The translations under genes and the position numbers were made by a program. Positions 9,514 through 16,998 of a DNA stretch of 63,126 nt are shown piece by piece. The notes under the pieces were generated by a model, which saw nothing but the letters and a program-made list of their open reading frames with translations, was not told the origin of the DNA and ran no database searches. This DNA is from Bacteroidia bacterium (lineage in GTDB: Bacteria; Bacteroidota; Bacteroidia; Bacteroidales; Bacteroidaceae): positions 1-63,126 of the forward strand of contig RZZX01000005.1 of assembly GCA_009929715.1 (NCBI GenBank), given 5' to 3'. Each line of letters begins with the position of its first letter. Position 1 is the stretch's first letter.

Positions 9514-10287
9514 ATGAAGGAGAAGCTAACTATAATAAAGGTGGGTGGGGCTATTGTTGAAGAACAAGCCTCACTTCATGCACTGTTGAGTGATTTTGCT
9601 TTGATCCAAGGGGCCAAAGTATTGGTTCATGGAGGAGGCCGATCGGCTACTCGGCTGGCTTCTAAACTCGGCATTGAGAGCCGGATGGTGAATGGTCGGC
9701 GGGTAACTGATGAAGAGACACTCAACCTAGTGACCATGGTTTATGGAGGGCTCGTGAACAAAACGATTGTGACCGGTCTTCAGGCTCGTGGCGTTAATGC
9801 ACTCGGATTGACTGGGGCCGATATGGATGTGATCCGCTCTTGTAAACGTCCCGTTGCCGAAGTTGATTATGGCTTTGTGGGCGATGTGGAGCGTGTCGAT
9901 ACCACCTTGTTGTCCGATTTGATAGAGAAGGGGGTTGTACCCGTTATGGCCCCTCTGACACATGATGGAGAGGGTCAGTTATTAAACACCAATGCCGACA
10001 CCATTGCCGGTGAGGTGGCCAAAGCTTTAGCTACCCGCTACGAGGTAACACTAATCTACTGTTTCGAGAAGAAAGGCGTATTACGTGATGCGTCAGATGA
10101 AGAGAGTGTTATAAAAAAGATCGATGAAGCCTCTTTCCGGCATTATGTACACGAAGGTATCATTCAAGGAGGCATGATTCCAAAGTTAGAAAACGCATTT
10201 GAAGCAATTTCTTCGGGCGTCTCAGAAGTCGTAATTACTTCATTATCAGAGATACAGTCGGGTGGAGGAACTAGACTGAAAAAATAA
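9514..10287 (+). CDS. argB: Acetylglutamate kinase family (N-acyl-glutamate kinase)
   Basis: Second step of arginine biosynthesis: phosphorylation of N-acylated glutamate. Characteristic motifs are IIKVGGAIVEE near the N-terminus, the substrate loop VHGGGRSATRLASKLG and the late INTNADTIAGEVA-type stretch. The start at 9514 (MKEKLTII) gives 257 residues; an upstream in-frame start at 9445 would overlap speA by 65 bp and add a tail that does not resemble the family. In Bacteroides fragilis the pathway is known to run on succinylated intermediates, so N-succinylglutamate is a possible substrate here; the sequence does not decide this. Confidence 0.92.
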   Translation: MKEKLTIIKVGGAIVEEQASLHALLSDFALIQGAKVLVHGGGRSATRLASKLGIESRMVNGRRVTDEETLNLVTMVYGGLVNKTIVTGLQARGVNALGLTGADMDVIRSCKRPVAEVDYGFVGDVERVDTTLLSDLIEKGVVPVMAPLTHDGEGQLLNTNADTIAGEVAKALATRYEVTLIYCFEKKGVLRDASDEESVIKKIDEASFRHYVHEGIIQGGMIPKLENAFEAISSGVSEVVITSLSEIQSGGGTRLKK

Positions 10288-10348
10288 TTCAAAAAAAAAC
10301 AGCCTTCGGGTGTAACTTTTCATATACTCATTCGTCATTATTATAGAG

Positions 10349-10858
10349 ATGCAAGAAATCAGTTTCCGAAACGACATCTTACCCTTGAAAGATAAACTCT
10401 TTCGATTAGCGCTTCGAATAACCTTAGATAGGGCAGAAGCGGAAGACGTTGTGCAGGATACCATGATTAAGGTTTGGACTAAACGTGAAGAGTGGTCTCA
10501 ATTTGATTCTATTGAAGCTTACTGCTTAGTGGTTGCTAAAAATTTAGCGATCGACCGGAGTCAAAAAAAAGAGGCTCAAAACGTTCCCATTACTTATGAA
10601 ATGGAAGAGGCTTCTGATCACATCAGTCCATATGACCAGTTGGAGCAAGAGGAGAAGATGAAAACGATTGCTCGTTTGGTTGATGAACTACCCGAGAAAC
10701 AACGCTTGATTATGCAATTAAGAGATGTCGAGGGTGAAAGTTATAAGAGAATTGCAACGGTGCTGAATTTAACAGAGGAGCAAGTAAAGGTTAATCTGTT
10801 TAGAGCCAGACAAAAAGTGAAACAACGATTTTTAGAGATCGAAGAATATGGATTATAA
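10349..10858 (+). CDS. ECF-type RNA polymerase sigma factor
   Basis: A 169-residue group IV sigma factor. Region 2 (about 18-85) includes the core-binding and -10 recognition helices with EAEDVVQDTMIKVW; region 4 (about 112-162) has LPEKQRLIMQLRDVEG and the helix-turn-helix LNLTEEQVKVNLFRARQKV. It directs transcription from promoters that cannot be identified here. The last 11 bases overlap the start of the next gene, the usual arrangement for a sigma factor and its regulator. DUF2807 genes lie 1.3 kb away on the opposite strand and are possible targets, purely by context. Confidence 0.9.
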   Translation: MQEISFRNDILPLKDKLFRLALRITLDRAEAEDVVQDTMIKVWTKREEWSQFDSIEAYCLVVAKNLAIDRSQKKEAQNVPITYEMEEASDHISPYDQLEQEEKMKTIARLVDELPEKQRLIMQLRDVEGESYKRIATVLNLTEEQVKVNLFRARQKVKQRFLEIEEYGL

Positions 10859-11327
10859 ATCTATCGAACAGCTTTTAGAGCGTTATTGGGAATGCGAAAC
10901 TTCCATAGAGGAAGAGCAAACCTTACGTGGCTTCTTTTCATCTGAAGAGGTTCCTGCTCATTTGCATCGGTATAAGGATCTGTTTGTTTATCAACAAAGC
11001 CAGAGCGAAGTGGGGCTGGGTGATGACTTTGATCAACGTGTGTTGGCTCAGGTCGAAGCGCCTATCGTTAAGGCAAAGCGCATGACTCTTATCGGACGTT
11101 TTATGCCTGTGTTTAAGGCAGCGGCGGCTGTGGCCATTGTGTTGTTGTTAGGCAATGTGGCACAACATTCGATGTCTGGAAATGAAAGTTCTGTGATGGC
11201 CGTTGATACCATTGGGAAGCAGATGTCTGCTCCGTCTGTGGCTGTCTCTGAAGATGTAAAAATGGAGCGAGCTCATTTGGCTGATAGCTTAAAGAAAGTA
11301 GCCAAACAGTCGTTCATACAAGAATAG
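10848..11327 (+). CDS. Membrane-anchored partner of the ECF sigma factor (probable anti-sigma)
   Basis: A 159-residue protein overlapping the sigma gene by 11 bp (translational coupling). The N-terminal 75 residues are acidic and helical (EQLLERYWECETSIEEEQTLRGFF), followed by a basic stretch and one membrane helix (about 87-104, FKAAAAVAIVLLLGNVA) and a short C-terminal tail outside. This is the layout of small Bacteroidota anti-sigma-like proteins: cytoplasmic binding domain, one membrane helix, short periplasmic part. No zinc HxxxCxxC motif is visible, so it is not a ZAS-type anti-sigma. Function is inferred from coupling and topology only. Confidence 0.65.
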   Translation: MDYKSIEQLLERYWECETSIEEEQTLRGFFSSEEVPAHLHRYKDLFVYQQSQSEVGLGDDFDQRVLAQVEAPIVKAKRMTLIGRFMPVFKAAAAVAIVLLLGNVAQHSMSGNESSVMAVDTIGKQMSAPSVAVSEDVKMERAHLADSLKKVAKQSFIQE

Positions 11328-11431
11328 ATATTTTTTTTTACTAAATATAATACAGTTAGTACGCTTAATTAAAACAACCGAGGCTGTGAAGTTTCACTTC
11401 TTAAATTTATGAAAAAACTAACGAAATAGAG

Positions 11432-11459
11432 AGGCTGCAATGAGATTGTAGCCTTTTTA
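11432..11459 (+). terminator. Rho-independent terminator after the sigma/anti-sigma pair
   Basis: AGGCTGCAAT, loop GAG, ATTGTAGCCT (one G-U pair), then TTTTTAT. It ends the sigma operon about 100 bp past the last stop codon. Confidence 0.8.
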
Positions 11460-12130
11460 TTTGCCCTAAAGTGGCGGTTACTGACATCTGATCTTTGCTG
11501 ACGTCTGCTCCAATCATAAACCAAACAAAGCGTTTGCCTAGGGGATACAAAGCGTTTACCTAGGCGATACAAAGTGTTTACCTAGGCGATACAAAGTGTT
11601 TTTGCATAGATAAACAAAGTGTTTAGCATGGATAAACAAAGTGTTTAGCATGGGTAAACAAAGTGTTTAGCATGGGTAAACAAAGTGTTTAGTGCCTAGA
11701 AAACAACTAATGGTTAGGAAAAGGCAACGTGAAACAGTCGGGGACTTTGACCTCTGGCTGTTTTTTAAGGGGGAGAGACTTTGTCTATCGCCGATCTGTA
11801 ACGGTATCTGCAACACCTTTAAGATCCTGATTAACGACTAGTTGGGTAGAGAAAGGTGGCAGATGGCAGATGCTTTCCAAAAAACAAAACTCTATGGATA
11901 GGTTGCGAATTGAAGGTACTCAAATTCCATGTACGGTGTAGTAGGATAAGGACCTTTTTTCTGTTCTCTTGTGTAGAGAAAAACGGTTTTGGAAACAAAA
12001 ACGAAATGGTCACTGCATCACGCAGTAACCATTTCTTCAGTTAGAATAAATACCCCGATAAGGGAGATTTTATTTAGTAAAAGAGAGATTCAATTGTTGG
12101 CTGCTTGAATAGAGCAAGCCGTTAGACCTT
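11460..12130. other. Non-coding stretch with repeat array and conserved short motifs
   Basis: No credible gene was found on either strand. The stretch holds the 22-bp repeat array (11525-11701) and, near 11800-11868, short motifs (GGTATCTGCAAC and AAGGTGGCAGATGGCAG) that recur, inverted, around 44643-44715. See the findings for the shared element. Confidence 0.7.
11525..11701. repeat. Eight tandem direct repeats of 22 bp (array 1)
   Basis: Units start at 11525, 11547, 11569, 11591, 11614, 11636, 11658 and 11680, each beginning ACAAAG; one unit is 23 bp. The first three carry a CCTAGG centre (GTTTACCTAGGCGAT), the fourth is intermediate, units five to seven carry GTTTAGCATGGGTAAAC, which has short inverted arms GTTTA/TAAAC, and the last is divergent. 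There are no spacers, so this is not a CRISPR array. Confidence 0.9.
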
Positions 12131-12898
12131 TTATCTAGCCCGTTGGCGTGCCCGATCCGTCGACACCACCTCTTTCGGTTTTCCTTTGTAGCTGACATCC
12201 CCACTGCCGCGTTTGCGGATAGTTAGTTTTTCGCTGGCATAACAACCCACATCACCCGATCCGTTGCAAGACGCAGTCACGGTTTTAGCTTTTAAAGCGG
12301 TGGCATCAATGTCGCCCGATCCAGAAGAGGTGAGTTGCGCCTCCTGAGTGGTTCCGCTAAGTGTTATATCGCCAGAGCCTTGAACAGCGGCTATACAAAG
12401 TTGGCTTTCTGTTTTCAGAAGCTCTATGTCGCCCGATCCGTTGACCGATAGCCGAAGTTCTTGACATTGAATAGAATGCCCTTCTACATCGCCCGACCCA
12501 TTGATACTGATTTTGACAGGCTCATTGGTCTTTAAGCCATTGGCTAGTTTAACATCACCCGAGCCATTGACCCTGATTTGATTGATACCAGGATTTGAGA
12601 CCTTGACCTCAAGCTTTTTGTAATTTAAGTTTCGTGTTCCTTTTTTGAAACCGACGGTTAAAGTCCCGTTGACTGTACGCACCTCTAGGCGTTCCACTGC
12701 ATTGGGAGAGCCTGAAATCTCAATCTCCTGGTTAGCTCCTTGTTTGTAAATCACATCGGCACTGCCCTCGATGGCGATGGCTTGAAAAGGAGTTGCCTGA
12801 ACTGTCTTAGAAATATAGCCAGCTGATTGGCCCTGTGCATAACCAGTGAGTGATGCTCCCAATAGCAAGATGGTAGCAGCTAGTAGATTCTTTTTCAT
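12131..12898 (-). CDS. Exported DUF2807 protein with GSGD repeats
   Basis: A 255-residue exported protein of the DUF2807 ('putative auto-transporter adhesin, head GIN domain') family, which folds as a right-handed beta-helix. Residues 1-21 are a signal peptide (ends GYAQ). The body repeats the motif GSGD(V/I) at least seven times at intervals of about 20 residues, one per helix turn. It has no lipobox. It lies 21 bp downstream of a paralogue on the same strand, so both are probably made from one mRNA. The biochemical role of the family is unknown; surface or periplasmic binding is commonly assumed. The C-terminus is basic (DRARQRAR). Confidence 0.85.
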   Translation of the reverse strand: MKKNLLAATILLLGASLTGYAQGQSAGYISKTVQATPFQAIAIEGSADVIYKQGANQEIEISGSPNAVERLEVRTVNGTLTVGFKKGTRNLNYKKLEVKVSNPGINQIRVNGSGDVKLANGLKTNEPVKISINGSGDVEGHSIQCQELRLSVNGSGDIELLKTESQLCIAAVQGSGDITLSGTTQEAQLTSSGSGDIDATALKAKTVTASCNGSGDVGCYASEKLTIRKRGSGDVSYKGKPKEVVSTDRARQRAR

Positions 12899-12919
12899 AC
12901 GACTATTTATTTTATGTTT

Positions 12920-13654
12920 TTATTGGTGTGAAATACCTCCGATGCCTTTTTTACTTAGCGATTTTTGTGTGGGGTTTCCTTTATACTTAATTTCGCCCAC
13001 CCCTTTTGCTGAGGCATGAATGGCTTCTGTGGCATAACAAGAGATGTCTCCTACCCCTTTGGCTTCTGCTGTTACCTTTTGAGCTTTGAGGTCAGAAGCA
13101 TTGATATCGCCCACCCCTTTGGAGTCTAAGCAAGCTTCTTCTGCCTCTCCAGAGAGGTTGACATTACCCACCCCAGAAGAGTAGACCGTAATCTTCTTAC
13201 CTTTAAAAGAAGCCACTTTTATATCGCCTACGCCGCGGTTCTCAAGTCTTAAATCATCACTTTGGATTGGATCATTGATCACCACATCGCCTACACCATT
13301 AAAGCTAAGTTCGTTGATTCGAGGAGAAGAGATGGCAATTTTGAGGTGTGTTTTATTGAAGTTGACTTTCCTTTTGGTGGTGATATTAAGCGTGTTGTTC
13401 TCCACCGAAACAGCCATTAAGTCGACCATGTTTTCAGGGCCATAGATGCTCACTGATGTGCTACTATCTGCTGCCTGTTTGTACGTTACATCCGCAACGG
13501 TTTTTATTGAAATCTTAGTGAAGGCTTTGGTGTTGTAGTTGCGAGTAATCCGTTTTTTACTCGGCTTAATACTATTGCCTTGATAAAGATCACAACCGCT
13601 CACTGTTCCTATTGTCAGTATGGAAATCAGTAAAATTCTAAAAAATGCTTTCAT
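12920..13654 (-). CDS. DUF2807 lipoprotein with GVGD repeats
   Basis: First gene of the DUF2807 pair. The signal peptide ends in a lipobox (TVSGC), so it should be lipid-anchored, unlike its partner. The repeat motif is GVG(D/N/E)(V/I), about seven copies, in the same register as GSGD in the downstream paralogue (compare ISCYATEA with VGCYASEK). The N-terminal part (KAFTKISIKTVADVTYKQ) aligns with the partner's KTVQATPFQAIAIEGSADVIYKQ. Duplication followed by divergence of the turn residue is the simplest reading. Function unknown. Confidence 0.85.
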   Translation of the reverse strand: MKAFFRILLISILTIGTVSGCDLYQGNSIKPSKKRITRNYNTKAFTKISIKTVADVTYKQAADSSTSVSIYGPENMVDLMAVSVENNTLNITTKRKVNFNKTHLKIAISSPRINELSFNGVGDVVINDPIQSDDLRLENRGVGDIKVASFKGKKITVYSSGVGNVNLSGEAEEACLDSKGVGDINASDLKAQKVTAEAKGVGDISCYATEAIHASAKGVGEIKYKGNPTQKSLSKKGIGGISHQ

Positions 13655-13776
13655 AAGATTCTGTTTTTAAGTTCAATTATCTATTAGACGAGAGTGAATG
13701 GAATAAAGTTGCATGTTTTTCTGTTTTTTTTTGGTGGTTTTCTAAAAAAGTAGGACTAATTTGTTTCTTGGGGCGG

Positions 13777-13805
13777 TTGGCCTGTAGTTTATTTTGCTAC
13801 TTTTG
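13777..13805 (+). promoter_or_regulatory. Probable promoter of the YgjP-like peptidase gene
   Basis: TTGG at 13777-13780, 17 bp spacer, then a perfect -10 TACTTTTG at 13798-13805, 26 bp before the ATG at 13832. Confidence 0.55.
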
Positions 13806-13831
13806 TACTCTTATGCAAAGAAGTTTTTACA

Positions 13832-14536
13832 GTGGAAAGATACGATATCACCGATCCTAAATTGGGGCGTTTGGTCATTAGTCCCAATAGGCGAGCAAAA
13901 CGGTTGGTGTTTAGAGCCAAATCCGATGGGATTTATGTGACTGTGCCCGAAGGATGTACGACGCAAGAGATAGAGCGCGCGGTAGAGACGCTGCGCGATC
14001 GGTTATCTGTTCATCAGAGTAAACTAGAACGGGCGATTATTGAGGTGGGATATACATTGAAAGCCCCCTCTTTTGAGTTGGCTTTAGTGGCAGGTGATTC
14101 GTCCGGTTTCTTTTTGAGGCAACGAGAAAGTCGGCTTGAGATAATGGTTCCCAGAGCGGTCGACTTGAAACAAGAGAAGTGGCAGGAGTGGCTTCGGAAG
14201 GTTATTCTAGAACAAGTTCGGAAGCAGGCGCAAAAAGAGTTGCCACGGCAGCTTGCTCTGTTGGCACACCAGCATGGCTTTCAGTATCAATCGGTTAAGA
14301 TAAATAGCAGCCGCACACGCTGGGGCAGCTGTTCGGGGCGCAAAAGCATTAATCTTTCCCTCTTTTTGGTTCTTTTGCCTGAGCATTTGATGAACTATGT
14401 CCTTTTGCATGAACTTTGTCACACCCAAGAGATGAACCACGGACCAGCATTCTGGAACCTGATGGATCGGGTTACCAAGAATCAAGCCAAGCAATGGCGT
14501 GAAGAACTTAAAGGTTATCGTACCGAGCTTTTTTGA
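13832..14536 (+). CDS. YgjP-like (DUF45) zinc metallopeptidase domain protein
   Basis: A 234-residue cytoplasmic protein of the YgjP/DUF45 family of SprT-like zinc peptidases. The C-terminal half holds the signature: NSSRTRWGSCS, then the zinc motif LLHELCHTQEMNHGPAFW (HELCH with a third ligand H in NHGPAFW). The N-terminal half is a beta-rich segment typical of the family. No signal peptide. In-vivo substrate unknown. It is followed by a convergent gene only 14 bp away. Confidence 0.88.
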   Translation: MERYDITDPKLGRLVISPNRRAKRLVFRAKSDGIYVTVPEGCTTQEIERAVETLRDRLSVHQSKLERAIIEVGYTLKAPSFELALVAGDSSGFFLRQRESRLEIMVPRAVDLKQEKWQEWLRKVILEQVRKQAQKELPRQLALLAHQHGFQYQSVKINSSRTRWGSCSGRKSINLSLFLVLLPEHLMNYVLLHELCHTQEMNHGPAFWNLMDRVTKNQAKQWREELKGYRTELF

Positions 14537-14550
14537 TAGAGGTCTTGCGC

Positions 14551-14949
14551 TTACTCTTGCCCTAGTTGCTTTATGCCATCAACCTCTTTAACGAAACGGT
14601 AGCGACCACCCTTTTCGCTTAGGTTAAAGGAAGAGGTTACGTCTGTTTCGTGGTCAACGATCATTAAGATGCTTTGATCGGCAAAGCGTTTAATCTCTAA
14701 ATTAAATGGCTCTTGATCTATCTGTTTGGAACCGATTAGACTATCGTTTATCAAAACAGAAACAGAGTCTTTCAGAAACCCTTTCGTTAAAGAAATAGTG
14801 TATTGTTCTGTGAAGTAATGGTTCTTTTGCTTGTCTCGTTGCATTTTCATGCCCATGTAGACGAAAATAACGACAATGAAGATCACTGCAAAAGCCAAGA
14901 TGCCATTGCCAACCATAAATTGCTTATTCGTGTTAAGAGGATGTGCCAT
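14551..14949 (-). CDS. Small single-pass membrane protein, function unknown
   Basis: A 132-residue protein starting at MAHPLNTNKQ (14949); a longer in-frame start at 15006 adds 19 residues with no obvious role and is less likely. One membrane helix (about residues 15-33, ILAFAVIFIVVIFVYMG) is followed by a basic stretch and a beta-rich soluble domain of about 95 residues that should face the periplasm. I do not recognise the family. It stands alone between the convergent peptidase gene and the rimP promoter. Confidence 0.7.
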   Translation of the reverse strand: MAHPLNTNKQFMVGNGILAFAVIFIVVIFVYMGMKMQRDKQKNHYFTEQYTISLTKGFLKDSVSVLINDSLIGSKQIDQEPFNLEIKRFADQSILMIVDHETDVTSSFNLSEKGGRYRFVKEVDGIKQLGQE

Positions 14950-15093
14950 ATTAATCAAATTGAAATTCAGGCGTAAAGGTATTAAAAGTATTTCGTTTAA
15001 GGGCAAATCGACTCCTTTTTTCTTGATTGGTCCTGCTTCGTTGAAATGCGATCTGTTTTAGAACGCTTAAAAACATCTTTTTTCATTTAATAT

Positions 15094-15124
15094 TTTGTAA
15101 TCGAACAGATTATTTATATCTTTG
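15094..15124 (+). promoter_or_regulatory. Consensus promoter of the rimP-nusA-infB operon
   Basis: TTTG at 15094-15097, 19 bp spacer, TATCTTTG at 15117-15124. The rimP ATG is 65 bp downstream, leaving a short leader that contains a GC-rich patch and a T run (15140-15175). Confidence 0.85.
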
Positions 15125-15189
15125 CAAACGAAATGGATGAAAGGTGGAGGGGCGATTAAGCTCCTTTTTTTGTTCTTAATAATTAATCA

Positions 15190-15657
15190 ATGATAGAAAA
15201 AAGAACTGTTTGTCAGATTGTTGAGGAGTGGCTGGAAGGAAAAGACTATTTTTTAGTTGAAGTGACTGTAAGCCCAGACGACAAAATTGTCGTTGAGATC
15301 GATCATGCAGAAGGCGTTTGGATCGAGGACTGTGTTGAATTGAGCCGTTACATGGAGTCTAAATTGAACCGTGAGGAGGAAGACTATGAGCTAGAAGTTG
15401 GTTCTGCAGGTATCGGACAGCCATTTAAAGTTTTGCAGCAGTATTATAACCACCTTGGTCTTGATGTGGAAGTGCTGGTTAAAGATGGACGTAAATTGGT
15501 TGGTGTCTTAAAGGAGGCCAATGAAGAGAATTTTACGTTGACCGTTCAGAAAAAAGTTAAACTGGAGGGAGACAAGAGACCGAAACTCGTTGATGAGGAT
15601 GAGGTATTTACTTATGAACAAATCAAATATACGAAATACTTAATTAGTTTTAAATAA
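15190..15657 (+). CDS. rimP: Ribosome maturation factor RimP
   Basis: Needed for 30S subunit maturation. The 155-residue protein has the RimP N-terminal alpha/beta domain (VEIDHAEGVWIEDCVELSRYME, then ELEVGSAGIGQPF) and a C-terminal SH3-like domain (KDGRKLVGVLKEANEENFTL). First gene of the classical rimP-nusA-infB operon, 5 bp before nusA. Confidence 0.95.
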   Translation: MIEKRTVCQIVEEWLEGKDYFLVEVTVSPDDKIVVEIDHAEGVWIEDCVELSRYMESKLNREEEDYELEVGSAGIGQPFKVLQQYYNHLGLDVEVLVKDGRKLVGVLKEANEENFTLTVQKKVKLEGDKRPKLVDEDEVFTYEQIKYTKYLISFK

Positions 15658-15662
15658 AAGTT

Positions 15663-16919
15663 ATGGCCAAAAAAGAAGAAACAATCAGCTTGATTGATAC
15701 ATTTTCGGAATTTAAAGATCTGAAAAACATTGATCGGACCACTATGGTGAGTGTTCTTGAAGAGTCGTTCCGCAGTGTTATCGCGAAAATGTTTGGCACC
15801 GATGAAAATTACGACGTTATTGTTAACCCTGATAAAGGGGATTTTGAGATATGGCGTAATCGTGAAGTTGTAGCAGATGAGGATTTAACCAATCCTAATA
15901 TGCAGATTTCATTGAGTGAGGCTCAAAAAATAGACGCTTCTTATGAGGTAGGAGAAGAGGTTACCGATGAGGTGATCTTTGCTAAGTTCGGTCGTCGTGC
16001 TATTTTGAATCTTCGTCAGACATTGGCTTCTAAGATACTTGAACTAGAAAAGGATAGTATTTATAATAAGTATATCGATAAAGTAGGCTCTATCATCAGT
16101 GCTGAGGTTTATCAGATTTGGAAAAAAGAGATTCTTCTGTTGGACGATGAGGGCAATGAGTTACTTCTTCCTAAAACAGAACAAATCCCATCCGATTTCT
16201 ATCGGAAAGGTGAAACGGCACGTGCGGTAGTGGCTCGTGTTGACAATAAAAATAATAATCCGAAAATTATTCTTTCACGAACTTCACCGATGTTCTTGCA
16301 ACGCTTGTTTGAAATGGAGGTTCCGGAGATTAACGATGGATTGATAACAATAAAAAGAATTGCACGTATCCCTGGTGAACGTGCGAAGATTGCTGTGGAG
16401 TCTTATGATGACAGAATCGACCCGGTAGGCGCTTGTGTGGGTGTCAAAGGTAGTCGTATTCATGGCATCGTTCGGGAGTTGCGCAATGAGAATATTGATG
16501 TGATAAATTATACATCGAATATTTCATTGTTTATTCAGCGCGCTTTAAGTCCGGCTAAAGTCTCTTCTATTCGATTGAATGAAGAAGATCGTAAAGCGGA
16601 GGTTTTTTTGAAACCGGAGGAAGTGTCGTTGGCTATTGGTAAAGGCGGTTTGAATATTAAACTGGCCAGTATGTTGACCGAATACACCATTGATGTGTTC
16701 CGTGAGTTGGACAATGAGGTAGATAGTGAAGACATCTACTTGGATGAGTTTAAGGATGAGATCGATAGCTGGGTTATTGATGCTATTAAATCGATTGGAA
16801 TTGATACTGCTAAAGCTGTGTTGACTGCACCTCGCGAAATGTTAATCGAAAAGACTGACTTGGAAGAAGAAACGGTGGATGAGGTATTACGTATTTTGAA
16901 ATCGGAGTTTGAAGAATAA
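15663..16919 (+). CDS. nusA: Transcription termination/antitermination protein NusA
   Basis: Binds RNA polymerase and modulates pausing, termination and antitermination. Order: N-terminal polymerase-binding domain (about 1-130), S1 domain (about 133-200), KH1 (about 230-300, with the GVKGSRIHGIVRELR loop) and KH2 (about 305-375, with AIGKGGLNIKLAS), then a short C-terminal helical tail. At 418 residues it lacks the acidic repeats of E. coli NusA, as is normal for Bacteroidota. Second gene of the rimP operon. Confidence 0.96.
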   Translation: MAKKEETISLIDTFSEFKDLKNIDRTTMVSVLEESFRSVIAKMFGTDENYDVIVNPDKGDFEIWRNREVVADEDLTNPNMQISLSEAQKIDASYEVGEEVTDEVIFAKFGRRAILNLRQTLASKILELEKDSIYNKYIDKVGSIISAEVYQIWKKEILLLDDEGNELLLPKTEQIPSDFYRKGETARAVVARVDNKNNNPKIILSRTSPMFLQRLFEMEVPEINDGLITIKRIARIPGERAKIAVESYDDRIDPVGACVGVKGSRIHGIVRELRNENIDVINYTSNISLFIQRALSPAKVSSIRLNEEDRKAEVFLKPEEVSLAIGKGGLNIKLASMLTEYTIDVFRELDNEVDSEDIYLDEFKDEIDSWVIDAIKSIGIDTAKAVLTAPREMLIEKTDLEEETVDEVLRILKSEFEE

Positions 16920-16998
16920 GATGAGTTTTGCAACTTGATAGTGCAAGCGTACTAACGATGTAAACATCTTCGCTCCATTTATTCATTAAATTTAAAGT

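Noticed and set aside
11525..11701. CRISPR array
   Set aside because: Repeats are contiguous at 22 bp with no unique spacers, and no cas genes are in the window.
11831..12044. Short frames on both strands in the repeat-bearing gap
   Set aside because: Overlapping frames in both directions, low complexity, no homology recognised.
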